This document shows, piece after piece, positions 1 to 6,935 of a DNA stretch of 57,487 nt. The position numbers and the translations under genes are program-made. The notes under the pieces are model-generated. The model was not told the DNA's origin, searched no databases, and saw only the letters and a list, made by a program, of their open reading frames with translations. Source of the DNA: Saprospiraceae bacterium (lineage in GTDB: Bacteria; Bacteroidota; Bacteroidia; Chitinophagales; Saprospiraceae); contig JAIPBL010000036.1 of assembly GCA_021739645.1 (NCBI GenBank), positions 1 to 57,487 of the forward strand. The letters are read 5' to 3'. How positions within the stretch are numbered: the first letter of the stretch is position 1; each line of letters starts with the position of its first letter.

Positions 1-2
1 AA

Positions 3-170
3 GGCACCGCCACCCTGCGCATTTTCGATGCCAGCGGCAAGCTGCTGCACCGGGAAGTGCTGGCCAACCAGCACAACCAGACCAACTACGGCCACCTATC
101 CGCTGGTATTTATTTCATCGAAATCAACAATGGGAAAGATGTGTGGCGGGAGCGGCTGGTGGTGCAATGA
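3..170 (+). CDS. C-terminal fragment of a T9SS-secreted protein (sorting domain)
   Basis: The reading frame is open from the window edge and ends at TGA 168-170, giving 55 residues. The pattern is that of the type A C-terminal sorting domain of type IX secretion cargo: a strand with IFDASGKLLHRE, then LSAGIYFIEIN, then a final basic strand WRERLVVQ. In this family the domain directs export across the outer membrane and is cleaved on the way. The catalytic or binding part lies outside the window, so the cargo function cannot be named. A strong hairpin with a T-run follows at 304-356. The sorting-domain call is confident; the partial state is due to the window edge. Confidence 0.8.
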   Translation, partial: GTATLRIFDASGKLLHREVLANQHNQTNYGHLSAGIYFIEINNGKDVWRERLVVQ

Positions 171-722
171 CAATAAAATCAAATGAAAACAACATGGACG
201 ACCTCATCATTTTCGTCATTTCCGTCATCACATTGGTGGTGATGCACCTGCCTGAGAAGAGGGAACGGCAACCTTGACCGCACCACAAAAAACCAAATAA
301 TTGGCCGCCGGGCACTCATTATTTTTTTTAAAGTGAGCCGCCCGGTGGCTTTTTTTATGGCTAATAAGGCAATTGGTCATGGCCAAGGAAAAGAAAATGG
401 TGTTCGTTATGCTGGTGTGCAGGCTTGGCTGACAACTTCCCAAACCCCTACCTTTGCCCCTTCAAAATTCAAAAGCAAATCACCACCTGTCATGATTCTC
501 TTTTTGGGCAACCCAACCTCAGAAGTCTTCGCTGAACAGACCTACTAGCCCCTACGCACAGCAGACATCAAAAAACTCGTCTGGACTCTTCGGAAATGAA
601 CAGCAAATCCAACCCCAGCACCACGAGACTGAAAAAGGGCTTGCACAGCACCGAGCAATAGGAGAATGGATGCGATGTCTTTTGCGATGCCAAGCACGAA
701 ACTTTACCTGAAATTGGATGAG
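171..722. other. Intergenic stretch without a convincing gene
   Basis: About 550 bases between the T9SS fragment and the first leader module. Open frames here are short, have no recognisable motifs and lack codon structure like that of neighbouring genes. Apart from the terminator at 304-356 I see no feature in it. It may be decayed sequence at the edge of the accessory region. Confidence 0.5.
304..356 (+). terminator. Terminator-like hairpin after the T9SS gene
   Basis: Left arm 304-318 (gccgccgggcactca) pairs imperfectly with 334-349 (tgagccgcccggtggc), followed directly by seven T at 350-356. It suits termination of the upstream + strand gene. Confidence 0.6.
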
Positions 723-911
723 TTGGATACGCAAAAAGAAATGCTTTCTTACCTTCGCCCCGCAAAACAGCATTACATGTTACCATCTTCCATCCCGACC
801 ATAGGTCGGGACAGCATTACCATTCCCACTCCCGATAACTCGGGATTGTGATGCACTGATTCTTTTGAGAAGGACGAAAAGCCCCGGCGAGTTGCACTTG
901 CCGGGGCTTTT
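723..911 (+). promoter_or_regulatory. Leader-peptide attenuator module, copy 1
   Basis: The module has a TTG at 723-725, a -7-like box TACCTTCG at 750-757 (7 of 8 to TAnnTTTG), a small leader reading frame at 777-851, and a strong hairpin: stem aaaagccccggc 877-888 with gccggggctttt 900-911, T-rich at its end. A second copy with the same order lies at 1555-1728. The pieces match a transcription attenuator in which translation of a short peptide decides whether the hairpin forms. The downstream gene is a Uma2-type nuclease. Promoter, leader and hairpin are seen; the attenuation role is inferred. Confidence 0.5.
777..851 (+). CDS. Putative leader peptide (24 aa), copy 1
   Basis: ATG at 777 to TGA at 849-851 inside the attenuator-like module. 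The peptide starts MLPSSI and contains four Ile codons plus Thr and Pro. It shares MLPSSI and SITIPT with the 19-residue peptide of copy 2, although the bases between differ by small palindromic insertions (cccgaccataggtcggg and cccgataactcggg). Conservation of the start and of the Ile/Thr core across two diverged copies suggests that it is translated. No function beyond control is suggested. Confidence 0.4.
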   Translation: MLPSSIPTIGRDSITIPTPDNSGL

Positions 912-930
912 CGATTTTGGCAAAAGCAAC

Positions 931-938
931 TATCTTTG
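931..938 (+). promoter_or_regulatory. -7 promoter box TATCTTTG before the Uma2 gene
   Basis: An exact match to the Bacteroidota -7 consensus TAnnTTTG, 16 bases before the ATG at 955. It lies after the terminator-like hairpin, so the nuclease gene may be transcribed independently of attenuation as well. No clear -33 TTG at the usual spacing. Confidence 0.45.
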
Positions 939-954
939 TAAAAAATCGAAGTAA

Positions 955-1569
955 ATGGTTGACACTTCAATACGGCAAAAACGATACAGCCTTGACGAAT
1001 ACTTCGCCTTGGAAGAAAAGGCTGAGGAGAAACACGAATACCATAACGGAAAAATCATCACTATGGCAGGCGGAAGCACCTCCCACAGCAAAATCGCAGT
1101 CAATATCACCCGTGCGCTCGACAACTGGATTAAAGCGCAAAAGTTGCCACTCATCGTCTTGAACAGTGACACCAAAATCCGAATCCAAGATTTCAACAGA
1201 AACTTTTACCCCGACGCACTCGTTGTTTGCGAAAAAGTGAATTACTGGAACGGCAGAACCGACATCATCACCAATCCGGTGCTCATATTCGAGGTGCTTT
1301 CCGAAAGTACGGAACATTACGACCGGGAAGACAAGTTCAGGATGTACCGCACCTTGCCTTCTTTCAAGGAATACGTCTTGGTCAACCAATTCAAGCCGCT
1401 CGTGAACGACTACTTTCTACAGGATGAAAAGGAAGGACTTTGGAAAATTTCTTCAGCCGATTCTTTGGAGGCAAAAATCGTCCTGCCCTCCATTGGCTTT
1501 GAACTCTCCTTGGCCGATATTTACTGGATGATTCCTGAACTTCAAGGGGAACTTTGGGAAGGGAATTGA
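955..1569 (+). CDS. Uma2 family (DUF820) PD-(D/E)XK-like endonuclease
   Basis: 204 residues, the usual length for Uma2/DUF820 proteins. The PD-(D/E)XK-like core is visible: Asp87 in FYPDALVV, Glu113 in the strand IFEVLSEST, and Lys127 in DREDKFRMY. The N-terminal LDEYFALEEKAEEKHEYHNG is also typical. These proteins are predicted nucleases, often present in many copies in a genome, and their biological role is not settled. The gene is flanked on both sides by copies of the same leader/terminator module, and the promoter of copy 2 overlaps its 3' end. The flanking direct repeats suggest it arrived with, or was boxed in by, a duplication. Family is confident; activity is inferred. Confidence 0.85.
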   Translation: MVDTSIRQKRYSLDEYFALEEKAEEKHEYHNGKIITMAGGSTSHSKIAVNITRALDNWIKAQKLPLIVLNSDTKIRIQDFNRNFYPDALVVCEKVNYWNGRTDIITNPVLIFEVLSESTEHYDREDKFRMYRTLPSFKEYVLVNQFKPLVNDYFLQDEKEGLWKISSADSLEAKIVLPSIGFELSLADIYWMIPELQGELWEGN

Positions 1570-1728
1570 GTTTAGTTACCTATCTTCGCCCCGCAAAACA
1601 GCATTATATGTTACCATCTTCCATTATAATCAGCATTACCATTCCCACGTTGCCCGGCAACTTGTGAGGCGCTGATTCTTTGGAGAAGGACGAAAAGCCC
1701 CGGCAGGTTGCACTTGCCGGGGCTTTTT
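1555..1728 (+). promoter_or_regulatory. Leader-peptide attenuator module, copy 2
   Basis: Same order as copy 1: TTG 1555-1557 within the end of the Uma2 gene, 23 bases, a -7-like TATCTTCG at 1581-1588, a leader frame at 1608-1667, then hairpin 1693-1704 / 1716-1727 with a T-run. The leader part cccggcaa (about 1653-1660) is complementary to ttgccggg in the descending terminator arm, so an alternative antiterminator pairing is possible in this copy. Downstream follow tcmP, the DUF5131 gene and ileS with only 3- and 18-base gaps. Ile-rich leader plus ileS in the same transcript makes control by charged tRNA-Ile attractive; this is inference. Confidence 0.55.
1608..1667 (+). CDS. Putative Ile-rich leader peptide (19 aa), copy 2
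   Basis: ATG 1608 to TGA 1665-1667, peptide MLPSSIIISITIPTLPGNL. Five of 19 codons are Ile (att, ata, atc, att, att), including three in a row, next to Thr codons. The stop lies 25 bases before the ascending arm of the terminator hairpin, a spacing suited to ribosome-position control. The third gene downstream is ileS, whose product charges tRNA-Ile. The reading frame and its Ile content are seen; translation and control are inferred. Confidence 0.5.
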   Translation: MLPSSIIISITIPTLPGNL

Positions 1729-1761
1729 GATTTTTGCATGTTAATAGAAACAAATAATTGC

Positions 1762-1769
1762 TAAATTTG
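1762..1769 (+). promoter_or_regulatory. -7 promoter box TAAATTTG before tcmP
   Basis: An exact TAnnTTTG match 19 bases before the ATG at 1789, after the terminator hairpin. It gives tcmP a possible constitutive start in addition to readthrough from the attenuator. Confidence 0.4.
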
Positions 1770-1788
1770 CAAACAAATAATTTCAAAA

Positions 1789-2703
1789 ATGAACAACGTC
1801 GTCAACGAACCATCTTCAGAATGGGGTGGATATTGGACTGAAAGAAAATTAGAAGCCTTTATCAAATACGTTAAGGCTTATCTATCTATTATGAAGAAAC
1901 AGCCCCAATGGAAGCTTATATACTTTGATGGATTTGCAGGAAGTGGGGAAAGAAGGGCGAAAAAAGAGGAAGATAGCCTATTAGCCAGCTTCAATCTTTT
2001 TGAACATATAGGTGAGGAGGAAGAGAATCTATATCAGGGCGCTGCCGAGAGAGTAATCAGGTTGTCAGAACCTGATATTTTTGATTTCTATTACTTTGTT
2101 GAGAAGTACGAGAAGAACATTGAAAAACTAAAAAATAAACTCTCCACGGCTGCTCCAGACAAATCATCTAAACTTCAGTTTAAACCGGGTGATTGCAATA
2201 AATGGCTTCAAGAGTTGGCCAGTGCCATGAAACGCAAACCTAATGATTACGCTTCATTGATATTCATTGACCCATTTGGAATGCAGGTTGATTGGAATTC
2301 TATTGAACAGCTGAAGGGTACTCGTTCTGATGTATGGATTTTAATTCCGACAGGCGTAATTGTCAATCGCCTTTTAGACAGAAAGGGCGAACTCAAGTTT
2401 ATCAAAAAATTAGAAAGCTTCTTTGGATTAAATGAATCAGAAATAAGGGAGATATTTTATCGAGAATCAAAAGTCCAAAGTCTGTTTGATGTCGAAGAAC
2501 AAACAACTGTTACCAAAATAAGTGACCCAATCAGCAGAATAGCTGACATCTATATTGAAAAAATGAGCAAGGTTTGGAAGTTTGTTACCAAACCAGCTTT
2601 AAGGCTCGACAACACAAGGGGACTACCAATTTTTCACTTTGTTTTTGCTTCCAACAATGCTAACGCCCATAAGATTGCGAAGCAAATCATCCAAAAAGTT
2701 TAA
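1789..2703 (+). CDS. tcmP: Three-Cys-motif partner protein TcmP
   Basis: 304 residues. The N-terminal SEWGGYWTERKLEAF region and its adjacency to a DUF5131/Gp37-Gp68 protein identify the TcmP family, named because it accompanies a CX6CX2C protein. The sequence has methyltransferase-like landmarks: YFDGFAGSG at residues 45-53 resembles the SAM-binding motif FAGxG, and FIDPFG with Asp161 resembles a DPPY-type catalytic motif. A SAM-using Rossmann fold is therefore likely, though the reaction is unknown. The stop is 3 bases before the DUF5131 start, so the two are co-translated. The base composition is clearly more AT-rich than in ileS, suggesting transfer. Family call is firm; enzymatic role is inference. 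Confidence 0.85.
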   Translation: MNNVVNEPSSEWGGYWTERKLEAFIKYVKAYLSIMKKQPQWKLIYFDGFAGSGERRAKKEEDSLLASFNLFEHIGEEEENLYQGAAERVIRLSEPDIFDFYYFVEKYEKNIEKLKNKLSTAAPDKSSKLQFKPGDCNKWLQELASAMKRKPNDYASLIFIDPFGMQVDWNSIEQLKGTRSDVWILIPTGVIVNRLLDRKGELKFIKKLESFFGLNESEIREIFYRESKVQSLFDVEEQTTVTKISDPISRIADIYIEKMSKVWKFVTKPALRLDNTRGLPIFHFVFASNNANAHKIAKQIIQKV

Positions 2704-2706
2704 CCA

Positions 2707-3459
2707 ATGGCACAATCATCAATAGAATGGACGCAGCAAACCTGGAACCCCACTACCGGCTGCAATAAAATCTCGCAGGGCTGCAAGTTCTGTTACGCCG
2801 AAATTCTCTCCCGTCGCCTCCATGCAATGGGCTTGGAAAAGTACGCCAATGGCTTTGAGCTAACGCTGCACCCTGACACGCTGACCATACCCTACACTTG
2901 GAAGAAACCACAAGTGGTTTTCGTCAATTCCATGTCCGATCTCTTCCATGAAAAAGTGCCCCTCGAATATATCCAACGTGTATTCGAAGTGATGAACGAG
3001 TGCCCACAGCATCAATTCCAAGTGTTGACTAAACGGGCAGAACTTGCCGCTACCTATTCGCAGTTTTTGGATTGGACACCCAATATCTGGATGGGCGTTT
3101 CCGTAGAGGACGATAAGGTGGTAGATAGAATTGATTTTTTACGGCAAACAGGTGCCAAAATCAAGTTCCTCTCTTGTGAACCTTTAATTGGGCCATTACC
3201 GAACCTGAATTTAAAAGGCATTGACTGGGTCATTGTTGGTGGGGAAAGTGGCACAAAACCACGTCCAATGGCAGAGGAATGGGTGCAGGATATTTTGCAG
3301 CAATGCGAAAAAAGCAAGGTTGCCTTCTTCTTCAAACAGTGGGGTGGCAGGAACAAAAAAGCCGCTGGGCGAACCTTGAACAATCGCACTTACGACGAAT
3401 TTCCAACCAAAATCAAAAAAGTCCTAAACGGCAGCTCCAAACTTGCAGCAACTGTCTAA
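2707..3459 (+). CDS. DUF5131 / phage Gp37-Gp68 family three-Cys-motif protein
   Basis: 250 residues. It opens with SSIEWTQQTWNPTTGC and has the diagnostic CX6CX2C motif with Cys19, Cys26 and Cys29 (CNKISQGCKFCYAE), typical of the Gp37/Gp68 family (PF07505/DUF5131). The motif looks like a [4Fe-4S]-binding radical-SAM variant. Later family landmarks include VFVNSMSDLFHE, VLTKRAE, WMGVSVED and WVIVGGESG. In this family the substrate is unknown. It follows tcmP by 3 bases and precedes ileS by 18 bases on the same strand, which suggests one transcript. The family is common in phages and accessory islands. Whether it acts on RNA, protein or DNA cannot be read here. Confidence 0.9.
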   Translation: MAQSSIEWTQQTWNPTTGCNKISQGCKFCYAEILSRRLHAMGLEKYANGFELTLHPDTLTIPYTWKKPQVVFVNSMSDLFHEKVPLEYIQRVFEVMNECPQHQFQVLTKRAELAATYSQFLDWTPNIWMGVSVEDDKVVDRIDFLRQTGAKIKFLSCEPLIGPLPNLNLKGIDWVIVGGESGTKPRPMAEEWVQDILQQCEKSKVAFFFKQWGGRNKKAAGRTLNNRTYDEFPTKIKKVLNGSSKLAATV

Positions 3460-3477
3460 ATCATTGATAATCAGAAC

Positions 3478-6400
3478 ATGTACAGAGAATTTAAACAACT
3501 CAACCTCCCCAACATCGACCAAGAACTCCTCCAATTCTGGGAGTCCAACAAAATCTTCGAGCAGAGCGTGACCCAGCGCCCCGCCGACAACTCCTGGGTC
3601 TTCTACGAAGGCCCGCCCTCGGCAAACGGCAAGCCGGGCATCCACCACGTCATGGCACGGGCCATCAAGGACATCTTCTGCCGCTACCAGACCCTGAAAG
3701 GGAAGCGGGTGGAACGCAAGGGCGGCTGGGACACCCACGGCCTGCCCATCGAACTGAGTGTGGAAAAGGAACTCGGCATCACGAAGGAGGACATCGGCAA
3801 GAGCATCTCCGTGGACGAGTACAACCACAAATGCCGGGAAACCGTCATGCGCTACAAGAACGAGTGGGACGACATCACCCGCCTGATGGGCTACTGGGTG
3901 GACCTCGACAACCCCTACATCACCTACGAAAACGAGTACATCGAAACCGTCTGGTGGATACTCAAGCGCCTCTACGACAGGAAGTTGATGTACAAAGGCT
4001 ACACCATCCAACCATACTCGCCAGCGGCGGGCACGGGCCTCAGCTCGCACGAATTGAACATGCCCGGCGCTTACAAGGAACTGACGGATACGACGGCAGT
4101 GGCGCTGTTCAAAGTACCTCGGAGCTCCCGCTCCGAGTTCCTCTTCGACGACGAAACCGAAGACGTCCGCATCGCCGCTTGGACCACCACCCCCTGGACA
4201 CTGCCCTCGAACACCGCATTGACCATCGGTCACCAAATTTCCTATGTAAAAATCAAAACGGAGAACCCGTACACGCACCAGCCCGTGAGCGTGGTGCTGG
4301 CCGAGCCGCTCGTGAGCAAATGGTTTGGCGGCAAAAACCAGCCAACCGTGCTGGAACAGAGCGCCCCATTTTCTGCCCAACAACTCGAAGGCGTCAGCTA
4401 CGAGCAATTGCTGCCGTTCGGCAACGAAATCGAACCGATGCTCGGGTACGATGGCGAGTTTCACACCGACGCCTTCCGGGTGTTGGTCAGCGACTTCGTG
4501 ACCACCGAGGACGGCACGGGCGTCGTACACACCGCCCCCAGCTTCGGTGCAGATGACATGAAGGCAGCCAAAACGAGTGGCATCGGCGCCCTCACGCTGG
4601 TGGACAAGCAGGGCAAGTTCAAGGAAAATGTGGGCGAATTCAGCAACCGCTACGTGAAAAACTACACGGACGACCCCGACTATGTGAGCGTTGACGTGGA
4701 CATTGCCGTGAAGCTGAAACTGGAAGGCAAGGCGCTCAACGTCGCCAAGTACGCCCACAACTACCCGCATTGCTGGCGCACCGACAAGCCCGTGCTTTAC
4801 TACCCGCTTGACTCTTGGTTCATCAAGGCCAGCGCCGTGAAGGAGCGCATGTTTGAACTCAACAAGACCATCAACTGGAAGCCCGCCAGCACGGGCGAGG
4901 GCCGCTTCGGCAAATGGCTGGAAAACCTCCAGGATTGGAACCTTAGCCGCAGCCGCTACTGGGGCATCGGGCTGCCCATCTGGCGCACAGCGGATGGGTC
5001 GGTGGAGAAATGTATCAGCTCCATTGCGGAGCTGCAAACAGCAATTGCGCAAGCAAACGAAAAACTGGGGCTGGCGCAAACCGTGCCCGCCGACTTGCAC
5101 CGTCCTTACATTGACGACATCGTTTTGGTGACGGAAGATGGACAGGAAATGCGCCGGGAACTCGACCTGATTGACGTGTGGTTCGACTCCGGCTCGATGC
5201 CCTACGCCCAATGGGGACTGGATTTGGCGAAGTTGAAAGCGGGTGCTGACCGTCCGTTCAAGGCACCTTTCGACAACATGTACCCGGCCGATTTCATCGC
5301 TGAAGGCGTTGACCAAACGAGGGGCTGGTTCTACACGCTGCATGCCATCGCCGTCATGGCTTTTGACCAGGTTTCCTTTAAAAACGTGGTGTCGAACGGC
5401 CTCGTGCTTGACAAGAACGGCAACAAAATGTCCAAGCGCCTCGGTAATGCCGCCGACCCGTTCGAGACGATTGCGAAGTATGGCGCCGATGCCACCCGCT
5501 GGTACATGATTTCCAACGCCGCCCCATGGGACAACCTCAAATTTGACGTAGATGGCATCGCCGAAGTGCAGCGGAAGTTCTTCGGGACGCTGTTCAATAC
5601 CTACAATTTCTTCGCCACCTACGCCAATATTGATGGCTGGAAAATGGACGAGTTCAACGTGATGGACTACTCCAAACGCTCGGAACTCGACCGCTGGGTT
5701 ATTTCCAAATTGTACAGCCTCGTCGCCGATTACCACGCCGCCATGGACGACTACGAACCGCACCGGGCCTGTCGTTTGGTGGAGGATTTTGTGGATGAAC
5801 ACCTGTCAAACTGGTACGTGCGCCTCAGCCGCCGCCGCTTCTGGCGGGGTGAAATGAGCGACGATAAAAATGCCGCCTACCAAACCCTGTTCGAGTGCCT
5901 GATGGTCGTCGGGCAATTGTCCAGTACCGTGGCACCGTTCTTTTCTGACTGGCTTTTCCGCAATTTGACCGCTCCAATCAAGGACGTTGCGAAGCAAAAA
6001 AACACGCCGCTGCGCCACGATAGCGTGCACCTTTCTGACCTAGTTAAACCTGAACCGGACAAGATTGACAAGGCGCTGGAGAAGCGCATGGACTACGCCC
6101 AGCGCATCTGCTCGCTGGCGTTCAGCATCCGGAAGGGGAACGGCCTGCGGGTTCGTTTGCCGCTGCAAAAAATCCTGCTGCCCGTGCTCGACGAGCGTTT
6201 CATCAAGGAAGTGGACGGCGTGAAGGACCTGATTTTGAGCGAAATCAACGTGAAGGAAATCGAGTACATCACCGATGCCAGCGGCTTGCTGAAAAAGCAG
6301 GCGAAGGCCAATTTCAAGACGCTCGGCGCTAAGCTCGGCAAGGACATGAAAGCCGCCGCCGAGCAGATTGGCAAGTTTACCAACGAGGAAATCAATGCGC

Positions 6401-6813
6401 TGGAAAAGGCGGGCAAGATGGCAATTGTTGCCAACGGCAACAACTACGACATCACGCCGGAAGACCTCGTGGTGACGACCGAAGACCTGCCCGGCTGGAA
6501 GGTCGCCTCGGACGGCCCGCTCACCGTCGCCCTCGACGTGACCCTGACGCCGGAACTGGAGGCCGAGGGCATTGCCCGTGACCTCGTGAACCGCATCCAA
6601 AACCTCCGCAAGGACAAGAACTTCAACGTGACCGACCGCATCAACGTGCGCATCGAGCGGCACGAAGAAGTGGAGGCTGCGGTGGAGGGTTTCCGGGAGT
6701 ACATCAAGGCGGAGGTGCTGGCGGATTCACTGATTTTGGCTAGTGAAGTGGAGGGGGATGAGGTGGAGTTGGCGGATGAGGTGAAGGTGCGGATTGAGGT
6801 GGGGTTGAATTAG
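3478..6813 (+). CDS. ileS: Isoleucyl-tRNA synthetase
   Basis: 1111 residues, normal for the long IleS form. It charges tRNA-Ile with isoleucine and edits valine. Class I signatures are present: the HIGH-type motif GIHH at residues 54-57 in GPPSANGKPGIHHVMAR, and KMSKR at 650-654. The editing region has WTTTPWTLPSNTAL, and the C-terminal anticodon-binding and tail domains follow. The ATG at 3478 is 18 bases after the DUF5131 gene, so it probably shares a transcript with tcmP and may be under the Ile-rich leader. A diverged copy of its last 40 or so codons occurs at 15094-15231, evidence that this locus has been rearranged by recombination. Confidence 0.97.
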   Translation: MYREFKQLNLPNIDQELLQFWESNKIFEQSVTQRPADNSWVFYEGPPSANGKPGIHHVMARAIKDIFCRYQTLKGKRVERKGGWDTHGLPIELSVEKELGITKEDIGKSISVDEYNHKCRETVMRYKNEWDDITRLMGYWVDLDNPYITYENEYIETVWWILKRLYDRKLMYKGYTIQPYSPAAGTGLSSHELNMPGAYKELTDTTAVALFKVPRSSRSEFLFDDETEDVRIAAWTTTPWTLPSNTALTIGHQISYVKIKTENPYTHQPVSVVLAEPLVSKWFGGKNQPTVLEQSAPFSAQQLEGVSYEQLLPFGNEIEPMLGYDGEFHTDAFRVLVSDFVTTEDGTGVVHTAPSFGADDMKAAKTSGIGALTLVDKQGKFKENVGEFSNRYVKNYTDDPDYVSVDVDIAVKLKLEGKALNVAKYAHNYPHCWRTDKPVLYYPLDSWFIKASAVKERMFELNKTINWKPASTGEGRFGKWLENLQDWNLSRSRYWGIGLPIWRTADGSVEKCISSIAELQTAIAQANEKLGLAQTVPADLHRPYIDDIVLVTEDGQEMRRELDLIDVWFDSGSMPYAQWGLDLAKLKAGADRPFKAPFDNMYPADFIAEGVDQTRGWFYTLHAIAVMAFDQVSFKNVVSNGLVLDKNGNKMSKRLGNAADPFETIAKYGADATRWYMISNAAPWDNLKFDVDGIAEVQRKFFGTLFNTYNFFATYANIDGWKMDEFNVMDYSKRSELDRWVISKLYSLVADYHAAMDDYEPHRACRLVEDFVDEHLSNWYVRLSRRRFWRGEMSDDKNAAYQTLFECLMVVGQLSSTVAPFFSDWLFRNLTAPIKDVAKQKNTPLRHDSVHLSDLVKPEPDKIDKALEKRMDYAQRICSLAFSIRKGNGLRVRLPLQKILLPVLDERFIKEVDGVKDLILSEINVKEIEYITDASGLLKKQAKANFKTLGAKLGKDMKAAAEQIGKFTNEEINALEKAGKMAIVANGNNYDITPEDLVVTTEDLPGWKVASDGPLTVALDVTLTPELEAEGIARDLVNRIQNLRKDKNFNVTDRINVRIERHEEVEAAVEGFREYIKAEVLADSLILASEVEGDEVELADEVKVRIEVGLN

Positions 6814-6822
6814 AAATCAAGC

Positions 6823-6850
6823 GACGGCGTGACTTTGGAGTCACGCCGTC
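6823..6850 (+). terminator. Perfect hairpin after ileS
   Basis: Stem gacggcgtgact 6823-6834 pairs perfectly with 6839-6850 around a ttgg loop, 9 bases after the ileS stop. There is no T-run, so it may stabilise the 3' end or mark the left edge of the inserted island rather than terminate by itself. Confidence 0.5.
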
Positions 6851-6903
6851 ACTACAATCCGGGGAACAATAAATAGGTATTAAATGTGCTGAGGCTTTAA
6901 TCT

Positions 6904-6925
6904 AAACCACTCCCGGGAGCGGTTT
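6904..6925. promoter_or_regulatory. 22-bp palindrome before the sensor kinase gene
   Basis: aaaccactcccgggagcggttt is a palindrome with one mismatched pair. It ends 10 bases before the ATG at 6936. It could be an operator or an RNA hairpin over the ribosome binding region; the sequence does not decide. Confidence 0.4.
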
Positions 6926-6935
6926 GCAATTGAAA

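Noticed and set aside
3424-5802. 792-codon open frame on the minus strand opposite ileS
   Set aside because: It is an antisense shadow of the ileS gene, caused by high GC at third positions; it has no motif, start context or homology-like blocks.
6823-6850. att site of an integrative element at the ileS 3' end
   Set aside because: No integrase gene is present, and the duplicated ileS tails are diverged and over 100 bases long, unlike short identical att repeats.
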